Shown here piece after piece: positions 51,569 to 60,522 of a DNA stretch of 64,000 nt; position 1 is the first letter of the stretch, and each line of letters starts with the position of its first letter. Source of the DNA: Chitinophagales bacterium (GTDB taxonomy: Bacteria; Bacteroidota; Bacteroidia; Chitinophagales; Saprospiraceae); the NCBI GenBank assembly GCA_013299105.1, contig JAAFJY010000006.1:62001-126000 (forward strand). The letters run 5' to 3'. Both the position numbers and the translations under genes were made by a program. The notes beneath the pieces are model-generated. The model was given only the letters and a program-made list of their open reading frames with translations, searched no databases and was not told the origin of the DNA.

Positions 51569-52663
51569 ATGATTTTAGAAAAATACGCCCGACTCTTGGT
51601 CAACTACAGCCTCAGCCTCAAAGCTGGTGAAAAACTATTCGTCAGCAGCACTACCCTGGCCGAGCCGCTGGTGCGCGAAGTGTACCGCGAAGCCCTCAAA
51701 GTGGGGGCCATCGTAGACGTAAAAATGGAATTTCGCGAGCAAGGCCGCATTTTTTATGAGAACGCTGGCATGGAGGCACTGCAACGCCCCGACCCCCTGT
51801 ACAAAATGATGGTCGAAGGTTACGACGCTTACCTATATATACGTGCGCCTTTCAACTTGCGCGAAAACCAGGGTGTTGACGGCAACAAGGCTTCCATTTA
51901 TGCCCAAGCGGTGGCCCCCCTTAGTGAAATTTACAACCAGCGCACGGCCAGCCGCTCGCTCAAGCGCAACTTGTGCCAGTTTCCTACCCAGGCTTCGGCG
52001 CAGGAAGCGGGCATGTCATTGGAGCAGTATGAGCAATTCATTTTTGGCGCTTGCAAACTTTTTGAAGATGACCCCCAGGCGGCCTGGCTGGCGCTCCGCA
52101 AAAACCAACAGCACATCGTGGATCACCTCAATACCAGCAGCGACATCCACTACCTCGGCGATGGGATTGACTTGAAATTTTCGACCAAAGGACGGACTTG
52201 GATCAACTCAGACGGCCAAACCAACATGCCTTCCGGTGAAGTATATACCTCACCTGTAGAAGATTCGGTAAACGGAGTGGTCCGTTTTTCGTTTCCGGCT
52301 TTGCATGGCGGTTATGAAGTGGAAAACGCTACTTTGTACGTCAAAAATGGCTACATCGAAAAATGGGAAGCCAGCCGCGGCAAGGAAGTTCTGGACCATA
52401 TTTTTCAAAATGTAGAAGGCAGTCGCCGTTTTGGGGAGGCGGCCATTGGCACCAATTATGGCATCCAGCGCATGACCAGAAACATCCTTTTTGATGAAAA
52501 AATCGGTGGTACTGTGCACCTGGCCATCGGGCAGTCGTACTTCCAAACCGGAGGAAAAAACGAGTCTTCCATTCACTGGGACATGATCACCGACATGAGA
52601 AATGGCGGAGAAATTTACGCTGACGGAGAGAAAATTTACGAGAATGGCCTGTTCTTGATTTAA
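51569..52663 (+). CDS. M29-family metallo-aminopeptidase
   Basis: 364 residues, full length for aminopeptidase T/AmpS-like enzymes (M29), dimeric two-metal exopeptidases. Recognisable segments: KYARLLVNYSLSLKAGEKL at the N-terminus, NMPSGEVYTSPVEDSVNG (metal-binding Glu), RRFGEAAIGTNYGI (catalytic Glu), ILFDEKIGGTVHLAIGQSY, and SSIHWDMITDM (metal-binding His and Asp). No signal peptide, so cytoplasmic peptide turnover. The ATG is immediately preceded by the CCATTAAC repeat. A family A element follows the stop by about 10 bp. Confidence 0.93.
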   Translation: MILEKYARLLVNYSLSLKAGEKLFVSSTTLAEPLVREVYREALKVGAIVDVKMEFREQGRIFYENAGMEALQRPDPLYKMMVEGYDAYLYIRAPFNLRENQGVDGNKASIYAQAVAPLSEIYNQRTASRSLKRNLCQFPTQASAQEAGMSLEQYEQFIFGACKLFEDDPQAAWLALRKNQQHIVDHLNTSSDIHYLGDGIDLKFSTKGRTWINSDGQTNMPSGEVYTSPVEDSVNGVVRFSFPALHGGYEVENATLYVKNGYIEKWEASRGKEVLDHIFQNVEGSRRFGEAAIGTNYGIQRMTRNILFDEKIGGTVHLAIGQSYFQTGGKNESSIHWDMITDMRNGGEIYADGEKIYENGLFLI

Positions 52664-52672
52664 GTACCTCAA

Positions 52673-52850
52673 CTAGAGTAAGTTAAAAAATTTTACTTTT
52701 GAGGTTTAGCAAAAAAAAGAATACAACTTGCTTTCAGTCAGTTGCTTATCTTTTTTCACTAGCCCCAAATCCGTCCATCTTAATTTTTTTATGCTCCCTT
52801 GTCCTTTTTCACTGAACCCAAACTCGGTTACCCTATTTTTTTATGCGCCC
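52673..52850 (+). repeat. Family A palindromic element, copy 4 plus an extra right arm
   Basis: A diverged full copy (52673-52798: CTAGAGTAAGTT, TTTTGAGGTTTAGCAAAAAA, TCTTTTTTCACTAG, ATTTTTTTATGCTCCC) is followed by a second right arm alone (52799-52850: TTTTTCACTGAACCCAAACT, TATTTTTTTATGCGCCC). Confidence 0.75.
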
Positions 52851-52930
52851 TAATTCGATTTTTCCTCATTCAAAGGCTGTTTTTGAGCAATTTTTTGCAA
52901 GCCAAACGCTTTTCTTAGAAGCAAGTCTTT

Positions 52931-52938
52931 TATCTTTG
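52931..52938 (+). promoter_or_regulatory. Candidate -7 element (TATCTTTG)
   Basis: Perfect TAnnTTTG at 52931-52938. No good TTG at the standard distance upstream. If used, the leader to the GTG at 53057 would be about 110 nt. Confidence 0.45.
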
Positions 52939-53056
52939 CAGTCCTTATTGTGTTTTTTCTGTTTTTTTGGGCTATATTGTCCGCGAAACACGGCTATTCC
53001 AGACAGGACTAAGCAACAAACTCACATTCACGTACACTAAATTCAAACCTTGAACC

Positions 53057-53782
53057 GTGAACAGAAGTATAGCATTTTTGGAGTTAAAGTACGGTAACAT
53101 TTACGGCGGCTATCCCAACTTTTACGCAATCAGTGAAATCGCGCTCTTGGTTTTTGAAACCGGTAGCAATAAGATTTTCCTCGAAAGCTGGATGAACCAA
53201 GCCAACGTAGACATTGTAAACGTCTATTCCAAGACCAACGAACTAGGCCATACGGTAGGCCGCGCCAAAGAAGTGATCAACATGAAAACCAAAAGGCGCA
53301 AACCGTTTGATGAAGAGTTTAAACTAGACGAAGAAGAGCTCAAGGAAGAATTCCGCAAGCTTCGCCCTTCCAAAGCTCCCATCAAAAACTTCATGACCAA
53401 GAACTTCCGCAAGTACCAATTCCGCGATGTGATCGTTTTCGATGGTCGCCGCGACGTGTTCTTGTGCGAGCGTTCAGGGGCCAATTTCAGCCGCTACAAC
53501 GTGGTGGACATCCAGAAAGACCTCAACAAGGAGACTGATTACCTCTTCTCTTTGAACAAGCTTTCGGTGGTCATCAATTTCGAGATGGACCAGTCTTACC
53601 TGCGCTCCAACAACCAAGAGTATTGGCTGCACCCGATTGCCGCCCGTCAGATCGTACCCAAATCAGCTGCATTCGATGCTGCTCGTTTGATGATGATCCA
53701 CAACGAGTACGTATTCCACAACAGCGATTTCTTGCTAAAAGCGCAGTTGGTGTTGAATAAAATCCAACACACCAAGGAGTAA
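53057..53782 (+). CDS. DnaQ-like-fold protein, possibly non-catalytic exonuclease relative
   Basis: 241 residues, soluble. Three segments are spaced like DEDD exonuclease motifs: AFLELKYGN ... AISEIALLVFETG (Exo I position, but the first Asp is Leu), DVIVFDGRRDVFL (Exo II-like) and SAAFDAARLMMIHNEYVF (Exo III-like). In between is a lysine- and glutamate-rich helical insert (KRRKPFDEEFKLDEEELKEE). The fold assignment is inference; I do not recognise the family by name. The frame begins with GTG 53057. A strong terminator follows. Confidence 0.65.
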   Translation: MNRSIAFLELKYGNIYGGYPNFYAISEIALLVFETGSNKIFLESWMNQANVDIVNVYSKTNELGHTVGRAKEVINMKTKRRKPFDEEFKLDEEELKEEFRKLRPSKAPIKNFMTKNFRKYQFRDVIVFDGRRDVFLCERSGANFSRYNVVDIQKDLNKETDYLFSLNKLSVVINFEMDQSYLRSNNQEYWLHPIAARQIVPKSAAFDAARLMMIHNEYVFHNSDFLLKAQLVLNKIQHTKE

Positions 53783-53802
53783 TTTCCTGGGCGTGGGTTC
53801 TT

Positions 53803-53845
53803 AAACACGAAAAGCTCTTCCTTGTCAGAAGGGCTTTTTGTGTTT
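53803..53845 (+). terminator. Rho-independent terminator
   Basis: AAACACGAAAAGC, CTTC, loop, GAAG, GGCTTTTTGTGTTT. The long stem has the T-run within its right arm and lies 20 bp after the stop at 53782. Confidence 0.88.
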
Positions 53846-53940
53846 GTAGAGTGTAACAGCTGTGAAACTTTTTCAGGATGATCGAGTGTTTATATTGATG
53901 CGCTTGGGATAATCCTTGCTTCAGTCAACATCACGTAGGA

Positions 53941-53980
53941 TAAATCATATGTCGTATATCATATGTCATCTATCGTATGT
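53941..53980 (-). repeat. Family E head fragment before mutL
   Basis: AAATCATATGTCGTATATC and ATATGTCATCTATCGTATG simple repeats without the CTCCCCAGCGAGCC core. Confidence 0.55.
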
Positions 53981-54002
53981 TAATTATGTAAAAAAGAGCT
54001 CC

Positions 54003-55940
54003 ATGAGGGATGTGATTAAGTTGCTGCCCGATGCCATTGCCAACCAAATTGCCGCGGGCGAGGTGATCCAACGCCCTGCCTCGGTGGTCAAGGAGTTGAT
54101 GGAGAATGCAGTGGATGCTGGCAGCAAGCAAATCAAACTCATTGTAAAAGACGCAGGTCGTACCCTGATCCAGGTGATCGATGATGGTTGTGGCATGTCG
54201 GAAACCGACGCCAGAATGGCCTTTGAACGGCATGCGACTTCTAAAATCCGCGAAGCCAACGACTTGTTTGCCCTCCGCACGATGGGTTTTCGGGGCGAAG
54301 CCCTGGCCTCAATGGCAGCCGTGGCCCAGGTAGAATTACGCACCCGCAGGCACCAGTCCGAGATGGGAACCGCTATTCAAATCGAAGGCTCGGCGATCAA
54401 GTCACAAGAGCCTTGCCAAACGGCTCCAGGCTCCAATTTTGCGGTCAAAAACCTATTTTACAATGTGCCTGCCCGCCGCAATTTCCTCAAAGGCAACAAT
54501 GTGGAATTTCGGCACATCATCGACGAGTTTCAACGCGTGGCCCTGGCCAATCCCGATATCCATTTTACCCTTAATCACAACGGCAGTGAAGTTTTTCACT
54601 TGCCGCCCGGTAATTTGCGCCAACGGGCACTGGGCATTTTTGGCAACTCCTTCAACAATCGGCTGGTGCCTTTAAGTGAAGAAACCGATGTATTGAAAAT
54701 CCGTGGCTTCATCGGCAAACCAGAATTTGCCAAAAAAGTGCGCGGTGAGCAGTTCTTTTTTGTCAACGACCGCTTCATCAGGAGCACATACCTCAACCAC
54801 GCGGTGATGGCCGCCTACGAGGAGGTACTGCCTAAAGAAACATTCCCTTTTTACCTGATTTTCATGGACCTTGACCCAGCACACATTGATGTGAACGTGC
54901 ACCCGACCAAAACGGAAATCAAGTTTGACGATGAGCGCCTGGTTTACAACTACGTAAGGGTATCCGTTCGCCACGCACTGGGCCAATATGGCGTGATGCC
55001 TAGTCTGGATTTTGACCGGGAAAACACCTTTAACCTACCTTATATTACCGCTGAACGCGATCGGGATAAACCCATCGAAACTCCTCCGCGCACCAGTAAT
55101 CGTCCACCGGATTGGGCTCAAACCCCTGACTGGAGCGACGATCCCCCTGAGCGTAAAAGAGAATCCAACAACCTCAGGCATTGGCAAGACCTGTACCAAG
55201 GGCTAGGCGATGCTGAACCACAGTTTGAAACCCTGTCTTCAGCAGCAAATGATGATTCGGAGGAAGAAGAAACCGTCGCATCAAATAGCGAGACATTGGT
55301 ATTCCAAAGCTCTTGGTCGGTGGAGGAAGATGCCAATTCGAGCCCACCAACTGGTTTGACTGAAAATGCAAGCAATAAAAAAGCGCCTTACCAACTGCAC
55401 GGCCAGTTTATCGTGAGCCAAATCAAATCAGGTTTCATGCTCATCGACCAGCAAGCGGCACACGAGCGTATCTTGTATGAACATTTTTTGCAAAAACTCA
55501 GCGATCAACAACCTGCTGTACAGGGCATGTTGTTTCCCAGTATGATGGATTTCAGCCCACAAGAAGCCGAAATCCTGCGCGACTTGTTGCCCGAATTGCA
55601 AGCGATGGGCTTTGATTTGCAGGAGTTTGGGGTCAATAGTTTTGCCCTCAATGCTCTGCCAGCAGAGCTCGCAGGCCGGGTTAGCGAACGGATCATCATT
55701 GAGGAATTGTTGGAACAGCACAAAATCGGCGTGGAATTGCAACTCAATACCCGCGAAACAATCGCGAGGGCCATGGCCCAAAGCGCAGCTATTCGGCGTG
55801 GCCAATTGCTCAATGAAAGCGAAATGCAAGCCTTGATCGACCAATTGTTTGCGTGTAGTTTGCCTTTTCGCAGCCCTTTTGGTCGCAGGTGCTTCATTAC
55901 CCTTGAGTTGGAAGATTTGTTGAAGCAGTTCAACGCTTAA
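54003..55940 (+). CDS. mutL: DNA mismatch repair protein MutL
   Basis: 645 residues. The GHKL ATPase domain has NQIAAGEVIQRPASVVKEL, ENAVDAG, VIDDGCGM, HATSKI, FRGEALASMA and NLFYNVPARRNFLK. A variable acidic linker (about 370-455) follows, then the C-terminal dimerisation domain. The endonuclease-type motif is LIDQQAAHERILYE (residue about 482), DQHAxxExxxxE with Gln for His, so strand-nicking activity is likely. The start at 54003 (MRDVIKLLP) is chosen over an upstream in-frame ATG at 53916 in repeat DNA. It is the first gene of a same-strand row with two rhomboids and an EEP protein. Confidence 0.96.
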   Translation: MRDVIKLLPDAIANQIAAGEVIQRPASVVKELMENAVDAGSKQIKLIVKDAGRTLIQVIDDGCGMSETDARMAFERHATSKIREANDLFALRTMGFRGEALASMAAVAQVELRTRRHQSEMGTAIQIEGSAIKSQEPCQTAPGSNFAVKNLFYNVPARRNFLKGNNVEFRHIIDEFQRVALANPDIHFTLNHNGSEVFHLPPGNLRQRALGIFGNSFNNRLVPLSEETDVLKIRGFIGKPEFAKKVRGEQFFFVNDRFIRSTYLNHAVMAAYEEVLPKETFPFYLIFMDLDPAHIDVNVHPTKTEIKFDDERLVYNYVRVSVRHALGQYGVMPSLDFDRENTFNLPYITAERDRDKPIETPPRTSNRPPDWAQTPDWSDDPPERKRESNNLRHWQDLYQGLGDAEPQFETLSSAANDDSEEEETVASNSETLVFQSSWSVEEDANSSPPTGLTENASNKKAPYQLHGQFIVSQIKSGFMLIDQQAAHERILYEHFLQKLSDQQPAVQGMLFPSMMDFSPQEAEILRDLLPELQAMGFDLQEFGVNSFALNALPAELAGRVSERIIIEELLEQHKIGVELQLNTRETIARAMAQSAAIRRGQLLNESEMQALIDQLFACSLPFRSPFGRRCFITLELEDLLKQFNA

Positions 55941-56048
55941 ACTTCAATCTTGGTAGAAAGAATTTGTGAAAGGCATCCGATTCAAGCACTTTGCATTATC
56001 TTTCATCGGCACAAAACCCCTCCTTATTCACCCGCATTTAAAATAAGT

Positions 56049-56708
56049 ATGTATCAGATTACCGACGTTGCCAAACACCTTTTGATCATCAACTTGCTAG
56101 CCTTTGTAGGCTCCTTGCTTTTGGGAAGCCCGATTGATGGTCCCATCAATAATTTCTGGGATTTGGGGCGATTGGCTTTTGCCGTTTATTACCCTACTTC
56201 CGAATTTTTTCGGCCTTTTCAGTTGGTAACCCACATGTTCATGCACGGTGATGCCTATCACTTGTTGTTCAACATGCTGGGTTTATACATGTTTGGATCG
56301 GGACTAGAGATGATTTGGGGGCCGCGAAAATTTTTGTTTTACTACTTTTTTGCAGGCTTTGGCGGAGTTGCCTTGCATATTTTCGTACGCTTTTTGCAAA
56401 TCCAGTACGGTGATTTAACGCAGCCTGAAATTTTCATGGGCAACAACACGCCAATGCTAGGAGCCTCTGGTGCCATTTTTGGTTTATTGGTGGGGTATGG
56501 TTTTCTTTTCCCCAATAATATCATCACCCTGCTGTTTCCGCCCATTCCTATGAAAGCGAAGTATTTTGTAATGATTTTCGCAGGCCTTGAGTTGTACTTG
56601 GGCGTCAGTGGCTATCAATCCGGGATTGCGCACTTTACCCACCTGGGCGGGGCCTTGTTCGGCTTCTTACTTTTGCTGTATTGGCAGCGCTTTGGTAGTC
56701 GTTTGTAA
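56049..56708 (+). CDS. Rhomboid-family intramembrane serine protease (first)
   Basis: 219 residues with six hydrophobic segments. Active site: Ser in MLGASGAIFGLLVGYG and His in FTHLGGALFGFLLL. The conserved oxyanion-side histidine/asparagine region is FMHGDAYHLLFNMLGLYMFG. It would cleave single-span membrane proteins in the bilayer. Start 56049 (MYQITDVAKHLLI) begins directly before the first membrane helix; the longer frame from 55950 is not rhomboid-like. A second rhomboid lies 136 bp downstream. Confidence 0.92.
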   Translation: MYQITDVAKHLLIINLLAFVGSLLLGSPIDGPINNFWDLGRLAFAVYYPTSEFFRPFQLVTHMFMHGDAYHLLFNMLGLYMFGSGLEMIWGPRKFLFYYFFAGFGGVALHIFVRFLQIQYGDLTQPEIFMGNNTPMLGASGAIFGLLVGYGFLFPNNIITLLFPPIPMKAKYFVMIFAGLELYLGVSGYQSGIAHFTHLGGALFGFLLLLYWQRFGSRL

Positions 56709-56844
56709 GTTGTAACCTCGGCCAATCTCTTTCTGTCGTCAAAAATTGTACGATTGTCAAAATAAAGCGGTTGAGAAGTGAGAAAGGTTATATTTTTGTT
56801 CGCATTATGGGCACAATGCCCGGTACGTACCAAGCAATAGGAAC

Positions 56845-57819
56845 ATGTTCAGTTCGATTTGGGAAGATTTGAAGCGGGAATTTCAGTACGGCAATGCGGT
56901 GTCGAGGCTAATGATTGTCAATTTCAGTGCTTTCGTACTGTTTTACTTGATTTTTGGCATTGTTTTTTTGATCAAAGGCGCTCCTGCGGAGGATGGAACC
57001 ATGCAGAAAGTGCAGTACCTTCTAAGCTTGCCCGCCAAACCCTTGACTCTGCTGCGTCAACCTTGGTCGATCATCACCCACATGTTTTTGCATGTTTCGA
57101 TTTGGCACATTGCCTGGAACATGTTGGCACTCTACTGGTTTGGGCGTATTGTAGGTGACCTTATCAACGACCGCCGGGTGATACCTCTTTACATCATGGG
57201 TGGCTTGGCTGGTGGCTTGGCTTATTTTGTCAGCGCCAATTTGCTGGGTTACACCAACAACGCCGATGCATATGCTTTCGGTGCCTCAGCAGCGGTGATG
57301 GCGGTGGCCGCTTGTGCAGGAAAAATTGCGCCTGATTACCTGGTACACCTGATCATAATTGGTACCGTAAAGCTCAAATGGGTTGTTTTCACCTTGGTAT
57401 TCATCAACATCATGTCGATGGCAGTGGGGGATAATATTGGAGGCGTGTTCGGGCATTTAGGTGGGGCGGTGTATGGTTTCATTTTTGCGGCACAACTACA
57501 CGCCGGGCGCGATTGGTCGCTGAGTTTCAATCGTTTGTTCAGCCGCCTGGGCGGATCCTTCAAACGCATGAGAAGTGACCGACAAGAACGGCCCCAAGAC
57601 CAGCAACAACGCCGCTCACATGAACAAGCCCGCGCCCGTCAAACCGCTTCAATGGGCAGCCGCAGCGACAAAAGTAAAAGTGGCCGTGCGGCAAGTGATT
57701 ACCAGTCTATGTCGCAACAAGAACAAGTAGATGCGATCCTAGATAAAATCAAGCAATCGGGCTACGAGAGCTTGTCGACTGAGGAAAAAGAATTTTTGTT
57801 CAACGCCTCAAAAAACTAA
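56845..57819 (+). CDS. Rhomboid-family intramembrane serine protease (second) with cytoplasmic tail
   Basis: 324 residues. Six-helix rhomboid core (about 20-215): MFLHVSIWHIAWNMLALYWFG, YAFGASAAVMAVAA with the catalytic Ser (GASA in place of GASG) and FGHLGGAVYGFIF with the catalytic His. A basic/polar tail of about 100 residues (RSDRQERPQDQQQRR ...) ends in SMSQQEQVDAILDKIKQSGY and LSTEEKEFLFNAS, a short C-terminal motif common on Bacteroidota rhomboids. It follows the first rhomboid, and the next gene starts 5 bp after its stop, so these are probably cotranscribed. Confidence 0.92.
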   Translation: MFSSIWEDLKREFQYGNAVSRLMIVNFSAFVLFYLIFGIVFLIKGAPAEDGTMQKVQYLLSLPAKPLTLLRQPWSIITHMFLHVSIWHIAWNMLALYWFGRIVGDLINDRRVIPLYIMGGLAGGLAYFVSANLLGYTNNADAYAFGASAAVMAVAACAGKIAPDYLVHLIIIGTVKLKWVVFTLVFINIMSMAVGDNIGGVFGHLGGAVYGFIFAAQLHAGRDWSLSFNRLFSRLGGSFKRMRSDRQERPQDQQQRRSHEQARARQTASMGSRSDKSKSGRAASDYQSMSQQEQVDAILDKIKQSGYESLSTEEKEFLFNASKN

Positions 57820-57824
57820 AGCCC

Positions 57825-58874
57825 GTGTTGCGCTTACTTCGCTGGGCCAATGTGCTGTTACTGGGCATCACCTTGTTTGCGTACCTGGCTCCATTTGTAA
57901 GTCCTGCCAAATATTGGTTTTTTGCTTTTGTTGGCTTGATCTATCCACTTCTCCTGCTTTTCAATGTCTTGTTTATTGTTTTTTGGGCACTGCGTAAAAA
58001 ATGGTACGCGCTTTTGTCGCTGGGCATCATCCTTTTGGGTTGGGGGCATGTGCAGGGCTTGATTGGTTTTGGAGGTTCGGGTAAAGGGTCCGATCCTGCC
58101 CAAAGTCTGCGCTTAATGACCTACAATGCGATGGGTTTCAACGACAACTGGAACGCCTGGGAGCCTGCCAGCATCAAAGAGTGGGAAGGCATGCTGCAAA
58201 GATACCAGCCCGATGTGCTTTGCCTGCAAGAATTTTGGTATGCCAAAAAAGAGAATGGCCCCGCCTACATTGAAACCACTCAAAGGGTTGGGAAAATGCC
58301 TCACGCAGTGTGGAAGCGCTATGAGGAGTTGGCAATTTTTTCGCGCTACCCCATTTTGCGCACAGAGGTGAAGTATTTTGGCTCCACCAATGGTTATCGT
58401 TTTGCCGACTTGCAAGTGGGCGAGCAGATAATCCGGGTTTACAACGTACATTTGCGCTCTAATAGCATCACTGGCCTGGCCAACAAGGTAGCCGAATCTG
58501 GCAATTTAAAGGAAAAACAAACCTGGCTCAACATCCGGGGTATCATGGGCCGCTTCAAACGCGCCGCCCGCGAACGCGCCGAACAAGTAGAAGAACTCAG
58601 TGCCCATATCGCCAATAGTCCCTATCCGGTGTTGGCTTGCGGCGATTTCAACGACATCCCCCAATCTTATTCTTACCACCGGATGACCCAAGTGCTGGAC
58701 GATGCATTCAAAAAAGCGGGTTCAGGCATTGGCATTACTTACGCTGGGCGCATCCCTTTTTTGCGCATTGACTACATTTTTTCCGACCCCGACTTCGAGC
58801 CCTCGGTCTGCAAACGAGGGGCCGTGGGCTTTTCAGATCATCGGCCTGTGGTGGCGGAGATTCGGGTGAGGTAG
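57825..58874 (+). CDS. Endonuclease/exonuclease/phosphatase-family membrane protein
   Basis: 349 residues. Three N-terminal transmembrane helices (VLLLGITLFAYLAPFV; YWFFAFVGLIYPLLLLF; ALLSLGIILLGWGHV) are followed by an EEP domain from about residue 95: RLMTYNAMGF, VLCLQEFW, VYNVHLRSN, LACGDFNDIP and FSDHRPVVAEI, with the Asn, Glu, His, Asp and terminal DH of the family intact. It may be a phosphodiesterase or phosphatase acting on lipids or nucleic acids outside the membrane. Starts with GTG 57825, 5 bp behind the rhomboid stop, implying translational coupling. Confidence 0.88.
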   Translation: MLRLLRWANVLLLGITLFAYLAPFVSPAKYWFFAFVGLIYPLLLLFNVLFIVFWALRKKWYALLSLGIILLGWGHVQGLIGFGGSGKGSDPAQSLRLMTYNAMGFNDNWNAWEPASIKEWEGMLQRYQPDVLCLQEFWYAKKENGPAYIETTQRVGKMPHAVWKRYEELAIFSRYPILRTEVKYFGSTNGYRFADLQVGEQIIRVYNVHLRSNSITGLANKVAESGNLKEKQTWLNIRGIMGRFKRAARERAEQVEELSAHIANSPYPVLACGDFNDIPQSYSYHRMTQVLDDAFKKAGSGIGITYAGRIPFLRIDYIFSDPDFEPSVCKRGAVGFSDHRPVVAEIRVR

Positions 58875-58950
58875 AAAGGCATCCCATTCTAATGACATAA
58901 ATTAGTCATCATGTGACTTTCCTTGCTTTTCCAGTCAAAATTAACGTTGA

Positions 58951-58985
58951 GTTAACCTACTTAACTAAACTATCTCTTACCTTTG
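58951..58985 (+). promoter_or_regulatory. Candidate promoter with GTTAAC half-sites
   Basis: TACCTTTG (58978-58985) is a perfect -7 element, 22 bp before the ATG at 59007. Upstream is the inverted repeat GTTAA-CCTAC-TTAAC (58951-58965) at the -33 position in place of a TTG, which could be an activator or repressor site. Confidence 0.5.
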
Positions 58986-59006
58986 TTTAGAATTTAAACT
59001 TACTTG

Positions 59007-59666
59007 ATGGCAAGTTTGCCAAATCATCAGTCCCATCAACTGCAACAACTCGTTCAGGGCTTTCTGCAAGGTCGCTTGCAGGAACGCGGTTATGTTTACC
59101 TGCCTCAATTCAATCAGTTTCGCCGCCTCACGCCAGCTGGTTTCCAAAGTATTATCCTGAACTGGGCTCCTCATCAAGATGCGTGCATCCTCGAAGTACA
59201 ACTAGGCATTCGCCACGATGCCGTTGAAGACTTGGCCTCACCATTCACCAATGGCCTTACGGGGTTTCAAGCACAGAGCCTGACTTTGGTGACGCCAATG
59301 GGCAAATTGTACGACGAACCTACCCAACGTTTTACTTTGCGCAATACTGAAGAGGCTCAAGCTGCGGCTGAAGCCATTGCCGAGCGCCTTTTTTCACGCG
59401 GAGTAGGTTTCCTGGAAAAATATTCTCGTTTGGAAGCCGTCGATAGCCTTTTTAATGCCAAACCTGCGGAACCTGTTTCTTTTGTCCACAACCAGTTTCA
59501 CCGTTGTCTGAAAGCCTTGGCGGTCGCCCGCTTGAATTTTCGGGCCGATTTTGAGCGCTTGGCAGTAGCTTATCGGGTGCAATTGCAAAACCTGGGCGCG
59601 TCTGAAGTGGTGTTGGAGCGCTATGATCGCTTGCTGCGCTATTTGCGGACTTATGCTTGGGGGTGA
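59007..59666 (+). CDS. Hypothetical protein
   Basis: 219 residues, soluble, no signal peptide. N-terminal half: QLVQGFLQGRLQERGYVYLP, FRRLTPAGFQSIILNWAPH and ILEVQLGIRHDAVEDLA, an alpha-beta segment resembling proteins that recognise or process small ligands, but no named family. C-terminal half is helical (AQAAAEAIAERLFSRGVGFLEKY; ALAVARLNFRADFERLAVAYRV). ATG 59007 is preferred to a TTG at 59004. Convergent with the DUF488 module. Confidence 0.7.
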   Translation: MASLPNHQSHQLQQLVQGFLQGRLQERGYVYLPQFNQFRRLTPAGFQSIILNWAPHQDACILEVQLGIRHDAVEDLASPFTNGLTGFQAQSLTLVTPMGKLYDEPTQRFTLRNTEEAQAAAEAIAERLFSRGVGFLEKYSRLEAVDSLFNAKPAEPVSFVHNQFHRCLKALAVARLNFRADFERLAVAYRVQLQNLGASEVVLERYDRLLRYLRTYAWG

Positions 59667-59748
59667 GGGGAATTTCGGATTAAAATAAAGAGAGCTGAGT
59701 TTCTTTTGGAGGATAAAACACACCTATGATCACAAAGGGATTAGTGGC

Positions 59749-60507
59749 TCATCGACGGTGCCATTCCAGAGTGGTGCCAAGAAAGAAATACAAGTCTTTC
59801 TCAAGGCGGAATTCTACATCGTATTTGAGTTTGACTTTTTCAAGTGCTTTTTCTTCGTTATTATTAGCGTCGCGTAGGCAATTCCAATACAACTGACCAA
59901 TTTCCCAATCCTCAATCATCAATCGTGAACTACGCCCTTTGTCATCTTCAAAGCGATAATAAAACTTGTAAGGGACCTTTTTGAGCGGTACGCGCGAGGG
60001 TTCTTGGTCTGCGAAGAGAGACTGTTGATTTTTGAGTTGAGCCCATACTTCCTTCCACTCGCGTTCGTCACGTTCTACCTCAAAAGCGATTATTTTAGTG
60101 GGCTTGAAAGTAGCTAAGGAGACATTTTGGGGTGCTTTGGAATCTTCAATAAGTTGGACCAGGTTAGTGTACACTTTTTTCAGGCAAATTTCTTTCCTTT
60201 TCTGCCAGTGGTGATCGGTACCATAACGTTCTCCAATAACGAGGTCTTTGAATTCATAGTCAGCTGGAGAATGGCTTTCGGGCCTGAAATCATCAGTTCG
60301 CTGCTTGACTTCCAGTTCGATCCAAGTATATTTTGTAGCTTGTACTATGCCATCCTTTTTGAGTTGAGTCAAAAAACTGAAGGGTACTGGGTAAAGGCGA
60401 ATCCAAGAACCATCTTCTAGCAATCCCGCAGTGCATACCAATTCATCATAGCTGCGAGAAGGCAAAGGATAAGTAGTCACTGCTAGCATTATTTTCTTCC
60501 GAGGCAT
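59749..60507 (-). CDS. Uncharacterised partner gene of the DUF488 module
   Basis: 252 residues, soluble, highly charged. N-terminus: KIMLAVTTYPLPSRSYDELV, then CTAGLLEDGSWIRLYPVPF; the middle has YTWIELEVKQRTDDFRPES and a lysine-rich WQKRKEICLKK; the end is helical (NNEEKALEKVKLKYD) and closes with FFLGTTLEWHRR. The pattern 'DELVCTAG..DGSWIRLYPVPF' looks like a beta-barrel, PUA/ASCH-like N-terminal fold; this is inference. It lies 15 bp behind the DUF488 gene on the same strand, so the two form an operon. Function unknown. Confidence 0.75.
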   Translation of the reverse strand: MPRKKIMLAVTTYPLPSRSYDELVCTAGLLEDGSWIRLYPVPFSFLTQLKKDGIVQATKYTWIELEVKQRTDDFRPESHSPADYEFKDLVIGERYGTDHHWQKRKEICLKKVYTNLVQLIEDSKAPQNVSLATFKPTKIIAFEVERDEREWKEVWAQLKNQQSLFADQEPSRVPLKKVPYKFYYRFEDDKGRSSRLMIEDWEIGQLYWNCLRDANNNEEKALEKVKLKYDVEFRLEKDLYFFLGTTLEWHRR

Positions 60508-60522
60508 GAGAAGTTGATAAAT

